This document shows positions 38,955-49,778 of a stretch of 64,000 nt of DNA, piece after piece. A program made the translations under genes and the position numbers. The notes beneath the pieces were generated by a model that saw only the letters and a list, made by a program, of their open reading frames with translations, made no database searches and was not told the DNA's origin. The stretch is from positions 302,237-366,236 of the forward strand of contig NW_003112468.1 in the NCBI RefSeq assembly GCF_000003605.2. The letters run 5' to 3'. Numbering within the stretch: position 1 is the stretch's first letter; every line of letters begins with the position of its first letter. The stretch is from Saccoglossus kowalevskii (lineage: Eukaryota; Hemichordata; Enteropneusta; Harrimaniidae).

Positions 38955-39990
38955 TTCGATTTCAGGTAAGCATACCATGTTACCTAAACTATATTGTGAA
39001 CGAATTATTCTATTTCATGTAAAGCTTACATCTACATCTATACTGTGTTTTCAAATTAATTATTCTATTTTAGGTAAGCTTACCTTCATATCTTTATTAT
39101 GTTTTCAAAAGAATTATTCCATTTTAGGTAAGCTTACCTAGATACATATGTGTTTTCAATAGATTATTCTATTTCATGTAAAGCATACATTCACAACTAT
39201 ACAATGTTTTCACATACACAATTTCATTTTAGGTAAACTTACTTACATCTGTATTATGTTTTCAAATGAATTATTCTATTTCATGTAAAGCTTACATTCA
39301 CATTACTGTGTTTTCAAATGAATTATTCTATTTCATGTAAAGCTTACATTCACATCATTACTGTGTTTTCAAATGAATTATTCCAGTTTTGGTGAACTTA
39401 CCTTCATATCTTTACTATGTTTTCAAATGAATTATTCTATTTCATATAAAGCTTACATTCACATCATTATTCTGTTTTCAAATTAATTATTCTATTTCAG
39501 GAAAGCTTACATTCACATCATTACTGTGTTTTCAAATAAATTATTCCATTTTTGGTGAACTTACCTTCATATTAATTCTATTTTAGGTAAGGTATCTTTA
39601 CTGTGTTTTCAAATGAATTAGTCTATGTTAGGTAAAATTAAACTCACATCAAAACTGTTTTCAAATGAATTATTCTATTTTAGGCAAGCTTAAATTCACA
39701 TCATTACTGTGTTTTCAAATGAATTATTCCATTTTATGTAAGCTAAGCTTCATATCTAAACTGCGTTTTCAAATGAATTAGTCTATGTTAGGTAAACTTA
39801 CCTTACCTAAAATAGTATACAGTAAAGATATGAAGGCAAGTATCTTTGCTGTGTTTTCAAATGAATTATTCTATTTTAAGTAAGGTAAGTATCTTTGCTG
39901 TGTTTTCAAATGAATTATTCTATTTTAAGTAAGCTTACCTTACATACCTATGCTGTTTGTTTAAATGGATCGTACTATTTTATGTAAACA
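38955..39990. repeat. ~55-bp tandem array centred on palindromes
   Basis: About 18 diverged units share TGTTTTCAAATGAATTATTC followed by a T-rich run and a palindrome. Two classes alternate. One has AGGTAAGCTTACCT followed by TCATATCTTTA. The other has ATGTAAAGCTTACAT followed by TCACATCATTA. The palindrome arms stay complementary in both classes. Several units read TTTTAG or TTTCAG directly joined to GTAAG, resembling a 3' splice site fused to a 5' splice site. Degraded units appear to continue to about 40,450. Confidence 0.93.
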
Positions 39991-39997
39991 CTAACTA

Positions 39998-40295
39998 CGA
40001 TAAAGACGTTCCGTTTTCGACATTTTAAATTCTTACCTTTTTTAGAATAAAACACCCTGATCTTGACAGGATAATTCAGAAATGTATATTAGAAGAAAAC
40101 CATAACAAAATGTAATCTCTATGCATCTAAAAATATTACTGAGAAATTAAGAATTTGCTATATTCTTTATATTTTTGACTGAACGAAGCTGAATGAAATG
40201 ACAAACTATATAGTGTGCTCAAAAACTCATGTATTAACAATAACGTTAATAAATATGATTTTACATATAAAAGAAAGAATTTCACAATACAGTGT
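39998..40295. repeat. dispersed repeat, copy 1
   Basis: Shares a diverged ~300-bp sequence with 62315-62625. Landmarks in order: GTTCCGTTTTCGACATT, GAAGCTGAATGAAAT, TAGTGTGCTCAAAAACTCAT, AACAATAACGTTAATAA. It abuts the palindrome array, which could therefore be part of the same element. The family is unknown, and no inverted or direct terminal repeats were identified. Confidence 0.6.
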
Positions 40296-40450
40296 TTTAT
40301 ATAAATGATTCTATTTGAAGTAGTCATCTTGCCTTCATACATATATTAACGAATATATCGCGTTCTCAAATCAATTAATCAGTGCGAGGTAAGCTTTTCA
40401 TGATCGATAACAAACAATTGTTTTCAAATTGATGATTACTCTTTTTGTTT

Positions 40451-41431
40451 GCCTTTATTTGAGTGTCATGCTATCAACAACAATTTGCCATGTGAGTGTA
40501 GTCGATTACAACCGTGATTACATATCTGTCTTCTATTTGATTTTGTTAACAAGGAAATGATTCGATTGTAGATAAGCTCACTTGTCTACTAATGATAATA
40601 ACGTATTCATATATACTACTTATAACACTTCCGGACTCAGAAATTTAGACAATTTAAATTTATTTTTCTTAAATTTAACGAATTTTGCTGCAAAACAAAT
40701 CTTGATTACGGAAGGACGTTACAGAGAAAATTGATAAACTGTTTTCATTTACTCGTCGATGGAATATTTAGTCCAATCTGCATTTACAAGTTACGGAGTA
40801 CTAAATTTATATATTAGTATCCAATGAGACCAAAAACTTCCCCTAATAAGGTTGATATATACGTTTTTAGTTCAGAAACAAACACTCCCACTCAATAAAT
40901 GAAACGGACACATACAACATCATATTCAGATTGTATTGCCATGACTGCCGGTTTCTCACGCGCATTAAACATTACTATTAAATTTCGATCATGTTTTAGA
41001 GAATAATGATACCAGTAACACGGAGGTGCAATATGACATTATGTTTCTAGTTGTATCAATGAGATGAACAAAATTATTTTAGAATAATAGATATATATTG
41101 CCAACAATATTTTAATCAAATTGTCTGAAAATAATAATTTTCACAGTGACTTGAAGGTTAATACATATTTTCTCTTGTATCCATGACTACACTTTTTATT
41201 GAATGAAAAATATCGACACTGCTCTAGAATATGTATGGTATATTTGATTCTAATTGCATGTATGGATGTCTTGTTACCATTTGGCAGTTGTGGTCCATCA
41301 TCATACAATCACATTAGAATCAAGTTTAACATTATGAATGTATATGTATATGTATGTGTTTATATGTTCCAGTATTGCCCAACATTATCATTTACATGCA
41401 AGGTCATTATGAATAATTACACAAATATATA
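40451..41431. other. no gene seen
   Basis: AT-rich DNA up to the mariner left end. Nothing supported. Confidence 0.55.
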
Positions 41432-42650
41432 CGAGGGGCGTTCAATAAGTAATGCCCCTGACCCACTTCCAGTCGTCTGATCTAGATGAAATTTTGCATG
41501 TGTAATGATTTACATCTCTATGGGTTATGTTGCAAAACACAGCTCTGAACTAACTGAGTCAGGTGTGTAATTGAGCCAGTTGAGTGTCGCGCAGTGATCC
41601 GGTTTTTGTGTTTGAAAGGACGCACACCAAATGAGACTTTTGATGGAATGAAAGGAATTTATGGTGATGATGCCCAATCACATGACCTTGTAAAACGCTG
41701 GCATCTTGAATTCAAACATAACCGGATGTCTTTGGGAACAGATCCCATACCTGGTCGTCTCTCTTCTGCCATTGATGAGGCATTTGTCCGTCAAGTTGAG
41801 ACAGACATTTTGTAAGATCGACGCATTACTTTTCGCCAAATAGCCCAAGAGGTCAGGATTACTACAGGGTCTGTGGAAACTCACTTATGACCATTTGCAT
41901 AAGGTGTCTGCCAGATGGATTCCCAGGTTGGTCACACCTTTTCAGAAGCAGGAACACGTCGAGTACCCAAGGATGAATTTGGAGATGTGCCAAGAAGATG
42001 ATTCAAAGTTTTTCAAATGACTGATTGCACAAAATGAAACTTGGGTCCATCACTATGATCCAGAGACCAAAGCCCATTCAACGCAGTGGAAGCACTTGGC
42101 AAGAGTGCAGCCCTCCGCTGGCAAGGTCATGCTCACAGTCTTCTGGGACCAGGACGGAGTAGTGATGACATATTTCCTGGCAAAGGGTACCACAATTACA
42201 GGAGCATATTACGCTTCACTTTTGATGAAATTAAGAGAAGTTATCAAAATCAAGAGGCGGGGCAAGATCAGCTAAAGCATCCACCTCCTGCAGGACAACG
42301 CTCTGGTCCCCAACTCGCCAGATCAGAAGTACGGGCGTGTGGCTATGAAATCCTTCCTATCTCCCTTACTCCTCTGACCCTGCACCCTCCGACTTTCATC
42401 TCTTCCCAGCCATGAAGTTGTTTTTGAAAGGAAAACGTTTCCCTGATGTTGCAGCCTTGATTTACGACGTGGTTGGAGGACCAACCTGAGGTGTTCTATA
42501 AAAACTGTTTCCAGAACTGCATCAAACGATGGGAGAAATGCATAACTCTGGATGGTTTCTATGTAGAGAAAGAATGATAACTGTGCCAAGTTTTATTAAT
42601 CTCCTGCTATGGAAAATGGGTCAGGGGCATTACTTATTGAACGTCCCTCG
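41432..42650 (+). mobile_element. mariner DNA transposon with complete ends
   Basis: A 1,219-bp element bounded by TA dinucleotides (41430-41431 and 42651-42652). The terminal inverted repeats are about 40 bp and begin CGAGGGGCGTTCAATAAGTA. Left and right ends differ at only about two positions. Size, TA target and TIR all fit Tc1/mariner. The two ends are intact even though the transposase is not. Confidence 0.95.
41594..42571 (+). pseudogene. mariner transposase, decayed
   Basis: The transposase cuts and pastes the element by binding its TIRs. The helix-turn-helix region is readable first (41594-41815: TPNETFDGMKGIYGDD, VKRWHLEFKHNRMS, then IDEAFVRQVE). The catalytic core follows in another frame (from about 42030: ETWVHHYDPETKA, VQPSAGKVMLTVFWDQ, TTITGAYYASLLMKL, LLQDNA). 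The C-terminus shows APSDFHLFPA and KRWEKCITLDGFYVEKE, ending at 42571. The first catalytic Asp, normally in GDETW, reads Asn (QNETW). The QDNA Asp remains, and the third lies in a shifted YSSDPAPSDFH segment. There is an in-frame stop at 41813-41815, others at about 42018 and 42273, several frameshifts and a small deletion before VQPSAG. It cannot be functional. Confidence 0.93.
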
Positions 42651-42652
42651 TA

Positions 42653-45600
42653 TATCGTATATAAAACGAAACCAGAAAAGCACGTTGTTTTGTTTTGAAA
42701 TGGCAGTCACGTGATATAGTATAAAATGCACACGAGTTAGTTACATTAATAAAAGATTGTCTCTTTGACTATTTTTCTTGAAGAATTTGGCGACTACTTC
42801 GGATTCGCAGGATATTTGTTGTCGCGAGGATATTTTGTATTAGTAATAAGTTGCATCGCATATATTTGTTTGGCTAAAATAACTTGCAACTTGATTACCC
42901 CAGATTTCAAGTTCAATCTCAACAATAGCAATGCAAACACGGCGATGCCTGCTTTAATTTATACTTTCGTATTATAGGATGCAGCATTTTCAATTCTAGA
43001 ATTGCACATATTATGAAATTTCCAATATATATTCGACTATGTGAATCTATGAGGTATAGGTGGTTATGAGGCGCATATTAGGCAGCCAATTCAAGTATGT
43101 TCCCCACAACACAAGTTTATCAAGTCGTGCCAAATGTATGTACCGGATTTTAAAATTTAACTATCAAATTAACCATATTTTACACACAACCATTCAAGCA
43201 TTTTGGTGTTCGATAGCATGGCACCAATATAGTTTTTCAAAAGTGTACTGATATACGCACGCGTCCACACATTATTCAACCTTACTAAGATGTGAAAGGT
43301 TTCAGGCATGCATGTCAAAGTTACATTCTAGTTATACATCATCAAATAGCGTCGAATGTTGAGATTTGAAACAGGTTTATCGACGTACCACGTTCAAACA
43401 CGCGGCATGAAAGCAATTCAGTCTAAATTGGTCTATTAAGAAATACAAAACAACATATTTATTAGGAAAATGGCTTTCCTATTTTACGTTGCATGTAAAC
43501 CTACTCCATGCTTAGCGTGTGGCCATGATGGCCAAATCTAGATGTACTCGCACAAGTGTGCGAACATAGCAAAACATATTGCTGCATTAATGGCCACTTT
43601 TAATAAATAAAGAATTCTCAGAGAGAAATACATTTACTTGAATGATGACCCATTATGAGGTCCAATAAATAATACTGTGTTAAAAATAAATTGAAGAACA
43701 CGTAAATTTATACTGGTACTGATCCAATTAACATAGTAATTAAAATACCGGAATAATACTAAATGTATTTTAGGCTGGCCAGAAAAAACAACATATTGTT
43801 AGTATGTGTATTGTTTCAACTAATGAGTGAAACATGTGTTGTTTCCACTATCTTTGTTATGACGTTGTATATGCCGACACTGTCATATCACTTCACATTC
43901 TACAAAATACACATTGTTAAACACAGCATTATAATAACAGAATAGTTTCTCAAATAATAAATAACAACGTAATAACATTAACGCAACATATTAAAATTGT
44001 ATTCTGTTTCTGAAGACATACCATAAGGTTGCATTAAGTAAATACTATGTTGCATATACATACGAAACAATGTGGTTAGACTTGGCTTCTGTCCGTCCGG
44101 TCGTCCGTCCGTCCGCTAGCACTCCAAGGGCGTAATCATCACCTATTCTTACTATAAACTCTTTTATTACGTTTACTTGTGAAATATATCATATTGAAGT
44201 ACGCTTCTAGTTTTATCATAAAAAGAAAGATCAAATTTAATCTTGATTATTTTATCTACTCAACGAATCAAAATATTATATTAAAGAATCTTTCAAAACA
44301 TAGAAACAAACTAACCAGCGCCGTGTCTATTACATTTAATTTGTATTGCTGCATTATATTACTACCAATTATATAACTATAGCCATCGATGGATTTCATT
44401 ACCCACGCTTTAAATTTACAGTCGAAGCCATTCGTGCGTACCAGACTCTTCTGAACGCCACTGTCACCAATGGCAGAAATCAGCAGAGACTGGGAAAATA
44501 CATGAGCTCAATACTGTTATACAAAGAAACATTGCTGCATGAATATCGAGGGACGTTTATTTATGTCGCTAGCTTCAGAACGTAATTGTATTACCAACGA
44601 TGCGTTTTAATTAATATGTTCTGACAGAACATAGTAAATACATAGTAAATTTCAATTCCAAGAATTAAACCATCAACACGTGGTATTGGACAACAAGATG
44701 CCGAACCGATATCCTGGGTGACCAAAGTACATTCACACTTAGGAGACTCATTAATAATGGTCACATGGTTTCGACATGGAATGCAGTTTATATAATATAT
44801 ACATGGATTCCGATATATCTGTTTGCTCATCTATCGTTTGCTTGGGAGCTATATCTTTAGAATAATGCTCTAATTCGTAAAACACGAAAAAAACGTTTCA
44901 CAGTATTCTGGCAATCCAGTGACGTGTAATTAATAATAGAAATAAAATTTTACATTTTTAGTCATTAAATATTCACATTAAAAGGCCACTTAAAACTAGA
45001 TAAGGCCACATGTTATCGCAGTAACGGTTGCTACGTTACTATCATTCAAGCCGTGGTCGTATAGTATTATTATGAAAGCGGGGTCAATCTGAACAAGCTA
45101 CGCAATGGCGCCTATTAACCACTACTGTTAAGCACGGCGAGGTATTAAAGTCGAGGACAATCAATAGAAAAATCACCATTATAAATTACTAATTTTATTT
45201 CAATCCAGTTGACAGGACTATATATGCAGTTTATTTATTTACAAACATTGGTATTTTATGGTTTTAAAATGAAATGTTCCCAATTGCGCGTATAACATAT
45301 CATTGAGTCGAAGGCAAGTTGATTATTCACAGGGAAAGATAATCAGGGATTCCTCATTGTGGGGTGCATATACAGATTTAACTTCATTCAGTTCTCGAGT
45401 GATACCAAAATTCAGGCGCACCATCATTTCAAGGCCTCGGGCAATTTCAAATTTGTCATGAATCTCCAGAGAACAAGAAGCTCAAGCTGCAAGCATTAAT
45501 TCCACAAGGAATACATATACCATTATTTAAAAACAAAGCAAAGCCCTTCCGGTACTCCGGTATTAAGAGGATTTATTGTCCACTCGTACTTATTGAGATG

Positions 45601-46271
45601 CTAAACGCTGTTTAATGTTGGATAACGTGACCGTCAATCGCCTACGAAAAGAATGCATCCAAACGAAATAGCGGTGTCAATTGTATACAAAGTTGTCTGT
45701 TTACTGTTAAATATGCAGTGTGGGAAGCATTGTAGTGGCAGTCACACAAAGCCTATGTGTATGTTCTAATAAAACAAACATGTAACATAGATGTGGCTCT
45801 CAGTGGATTCAAAACGAACCAATTTTTCTAAAAGGATTATACCTAAGAAAAAATGAATAATCTTATATTGTTGAGAGAAATCAATGAATATTGTGCTTAG
45901 AGTGATTTGTATTGATCAACAGGTCGAGTACGTCATCGCAGAACTCGAATTTATTCGAGTACTAATGAACGATGTACTTATTTTCATATACCGATCGCAA
46001 TTTTATATTTCAGGGAAATATGGCCACTGATAGAGGAGTAGTTGATAGAAACAATGCAAGAGGTAATACAGAATATACAGAGTCAAGAAAATCAAATCAA
46101 TGTGCTTGACAAAAAAGAATATTCCAATAGCAAACATGCATCAATTGGACTATGACAATTTGGTACCGAGACAAAGTATATTCAAAATCTTTTTCCGGGG
46201 AAAGAACTGCGCGAACGTTACGCAGTGAAAAGTAATTGAACCAATGAAATGGCTATTTAAAACGCCCATAT
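42653..46271. other. 3.6-kb stretch without a confident gene
   Basis: AT-rich DNA with a (GTCC)n run at 44091-44115 and a perfect 18-bp palindrome (ACTCGAATTTATTCGAGT) near 45,944. One exon-like patch at 44380-44540 is listed separately. Confidence 0.5.
44418..44487 (-). CDS. possible internal exon (low confidence)
   Basis: On the minus strand a ~70-bp, locally GC-rich block is preceded by a plausible acceptor (GTATTTTCCCAG) and followed by GTAAAT. It would encode about 23 residues containing SLLISAIGDSGVQKSL. The plus strand is open too (TVEAIRAYQTLLNATV) after a TTTACAG acceptor-like site, so strand is ambiguous. No homologue is recognised and no partner exon was found. Confidence 0.15.
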
Positions 46272-48962
46272 AGGATATGTCGGTGGTTAATTCAATCCGT
46301 GTCTAGCTGACATGATACCACTAATGAACACAAACATTTCAACTCTGGTTTCTATTTTGCAAGGCGTCGAACGACACTATTACATTATATTCATATGAGG
46401 TTAAAATAACTGATCACAGCGTCTAAATTCATCCGCCGCGATCGAGTTTTCACAGTTCCGTTGATGTGAACGAGTCTGAAATGATTATGTGTTTACAATT
46501 AACTGGAATATACTCATTTTTGATTATATTGAACTCCCTGTAAGTTATTCATTGCTTGTTGCCATGACATCACACTAGATTAATTAGTGTCAACAATATA
46601 AATAATCAAAAATTCATATGTGACATCTTTTATTCGATTGCAACAGTGTGTATTGGACATCACTACAGAGTGAACGGATATAGATATAGGTCAACACATG
46701 TAAATATCTGATATCATGTCAAAATACATGAATAAACTGGCAAGGTGACAGATATATAACTTTAAATTATGTACCCACCTCCTGATAATGTGCAGTGTCG
46801 TACCCACCTCCTGTCAATACCCACTGCGTGGACTTGATACGGCAGGCTGGATACAGATACTGTGACGTCTCTTCGTCTATTCTGTAAGTACATCCAAGTC
46901 AAGACATCTTTATTAATACAAATAGAATTGGAAACGATAAATTATCTGCCCTTATAATCTCTTATGTTGATGCGTCTTATATAGTATATTATGGCGCTTG
47001 TAATACCGTGCAGCACTCATCCTTTCTATTGTGGATGTGCCATTCAACAAATCTACGGAAGCGATACGGTCATCAAAGAAAGTGCAATTAATCATGGGTA
47101 AGAATGCCTTCATGGGCGTTACCATAAGATAAACATTGACTGGGTACGATGCATTTCAAGCAGAGTTTAAACAAAACATGATTCACAATACACCTTTTAA
47201 GTAGCGCTTCTGTGACGTCAGCATGACGTAGTTGCTGAAATAATTAGAGAAATTATATGTACTACCCTATTCTACGCAAATTGTAATATTAAATTATATA
47301 ATGCTTGGAACTATGATATCAGCACGCGTTTATTGTTATCCGCGTGAATATATAAATCGTTTACATTAACACTATCAATCACGGGATACTGACATAATGT
47401 TTCCATTATGTGGCCAAAACTTTCCTACACTCACATTCGTATGTATTGGTTCTTTATTATACTATGATTGTAACTTAATAGAAGTTGCTATTTTCCTTGA
47501 CAGTCTATGTGGTATTTTACAAATATATAGGTGACAAGTATGGAAAGTCATTTCTCTCTTGTCGCATAATCATTACGGGCCTTGCTGTGGTGTACGTAGC
47601 GCGTAATTTTGTGACCTGCGCGGGTATCCGGTCATCAAACAAAGGTTTCGATTGAACAGGTTTGAAAAGTCTGCATAGTGAACTATCAGCAATAATACTA
47701 ATTAGATTTACGACTCTGGCAATCCAAATACATAACCTCAAAAACGCTTCACGTCACTGAGTGCAAAATAAAATAGTAAGGAACGTATATAATAAAGATC
47801 CAATGGCTCCCTTATGTGTGCCAACAGTTTTACGTGTATTCCGTGCTGCAGTCTTCCAATTTAACCGTGTTGTAATGTCTGGTGAGGGAGAGTGGTTCAT
47901 ATTTAATGCATAGTGTATATTGTGCTATATATATCATGTATAGTGGGATAGGAATGGTGATGGGAATTCATATAATGTGTTCTTTAATTATATTTCCCAA
48001 CAATTAATACATTTTTATGATTACTTACTGTCACATGTACATTGGTACTAACAATATTATTCGCCAGTTGCAGCTATCTTGTGAACGTTCATAGATTAAT
48101 GAGATATAATATATTAATTGACTGTTAATTAATTGCTTCATTTTCATATGTTAAAATATTATGCCACTTATGGAATAAAGGAGGACACACTGTCATTAAA
48201 GCGTGATACAAGGGCAAGGACTTGCATATTATTGTCTATTATTGAAGCGGACATTTTCTCCCGAGCCCTATTGAGGTAATTTGATAGGAAATTGAAATTA
48301 CAGGTACATATACCCTGAGAGGAGAAAAATTGATTGTATTGTAATCGAAATTATAGGTACATATACGAACATATAAAGACGAAACAATAGATTCGTGTTA
48401 CAACTATGCGAATGTGCCTCGCGACTTTAAGCAGACAGCCCGGCCCCCACTCCCTATATTTAGGGGGGGCCTATGCTTGTTCCCTCATTTTTTTGACCCC
48501 CACCCTATCTAGGGAAAAGAAGAAAAATATAACCCCCCCTTTCACGGGCTTTTCCGATGAATTTCACCCCCTATCTAGGGAACTTTTCAATCTAGAACTC
48601 CTTTTAAACCCCCTTTTTTGTATATCTCTGGAAGTGTTTTGAAATACACCCCCTATTTTGAGAATCTCAGGAAAACAAGCAACAAATGCCCCCTTTTCTA
48701 CGATTTTCTCGGGAAAATGTTCCCGAGACAGATCGTCAAAAAGTACCCTCTTTCCCGAGAAAATGGGAACGCGCATGCGGCCCCCTATGTATCCTGAGTG
48801 GGGGGGGGGGCAGACAGTCATACATTCGCTAGTATGTCAGCTACCTACAGTACACTACATGCAAATGGCATACAATAGCACCCTGATTTTCTAGATGAAA
48901 ACCACCTGAATTTTTTGATCAGAAAAGGTTTCTGGTTTAAACGATCAATATAAACATTGGAT
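46272..48962 (+). repeat. segment family unit A (with MITE insertion)
   Basis: First of four same-orientation diverged copies. Ordered landmarks: GATATGTCGGTGGTTAATTC (46,273), the GTACCCACCTCCTGTCAATA block (46,800), a GGCGCTTGTAATACCGTGCA block (46,993), CTTCTGTGACGTCA (47,207), GATATCAGCACGCG, a TATAGTGGGATAGGAATGG block (47,940), GACTGTTAATTAATTGCTTC (48,120), and GTTTAAACGATCAATATAAA (48,936). Insertions and deletions between copies are not multiples of three and no frame is conserved, so the family looks non-coding. It aligns end to end with unit B. Confidence 0.75.
48431..48817. mobile_element. 371-bp GC-rich MITE with 8-bp target duplication
   Basis: The element spans 48439-48809 between identical 8-bp repeats GCAGACAG (48431-48438 and 48810-48817). 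The ends are imperfect inverted repeats of about 45 bp. The left end has CCCGGCCCCCACTCCC and later GGCCTATGCTTGTTCCC; the complement of the right end has CCCCCCCCCCACTCAGG and GGCCGCATGCGCGTTCCC. The interior is unusual for the region: C-runs plus repeated CCCCCTATCTAGGGAA and TTCTCGGGAAAA-type motifs. It is non-coding. Unit B of the duplicated segment lacks it. An 8-bp duplication fits hAT, P, MULE or Merlin; the family is unassigned. Confidence 0.62.
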
Positions 48963-49778
48963 ATGGGCGAGTCACATTATATTGTTTGTATGTTGCTGCA
49001 CGATTAACGTCCGATACTCGGCTGTGATGTCTACTATTGTTACTATTAACCCTCAGTTAGGTTACAGAAAAGGAAAGCTAACTAACGCTGGCAACTTGGT
49101 AGAAATGCGGAGATTTATTGACCATATTGACAACGAAAATAGAATTTAAAACTATTGCTAAAACTGAAGTCCGCGAGATGGGTTTTAAACATATGTGATG
49201 AACTTAATTTTGAACTTGACACTTGTCCCGATGTCAGCTAACTAAGTGACTCAAGCATACACGGACAAATGTCCATATGTCAATTGATGTAAGGGTTCGC
49301 GAGGAGAATATTACAGAGACATTCACGTAGTTTCAACTTGCGTTGGGACATACCGGAAAATGAGAGTGAGAATGTATTAAAGTTACGAAATTACTTTTAC
49401 GTGAAAAATTCGGAATGAAAACCTTGCTAATAGACAGGACAGAAAGAGGACACGTTATATTTTAGTCAAGTAAACTCAGCACCGCCATATTGCGTTATAT
49501 GTACGAACACGCCGAGAGAGTCTAACGAGTTTTTGTAACTGAGGACCTGATTCTATTGGACTACACAGCAAAGCTGACTGCGCGATATTATGCGTAAAGC
49601 ATTTACAGCACACTGAGATTATATAACAGTGAACTTTACTTTGACGAAAAGTAATATATTCGGTCAACATAATTCAAAGGTCACAAATATGCTATATACA
49701 TAAGCATACATAAACTTAATTATGTCTTGTCAGTGTAAATCACGCTCACAATTATTTGCATCTACAGAGAAAGTAATT
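48963..49778. other. no gene seen
   Basis: AT-rich DNA between unit A and a LINE remnant. Nothing supported. Confidence 0.5.

Noticed and set aside
42086-42415. 109-residue ORF as an independent gene
   Set aside because: Lies inside the mariner; it is mostly an out-of-frame reading of the transposase catalytic region, with only a short CGYEILP stretch in the true frame.
48406-48894. Overlapping ORFs on both strands in the GC-rich block
   Set aside because: They coincide with a MITE with inverted ends and C-runs; proline- and phenylalanine-rich translations reflect composition.
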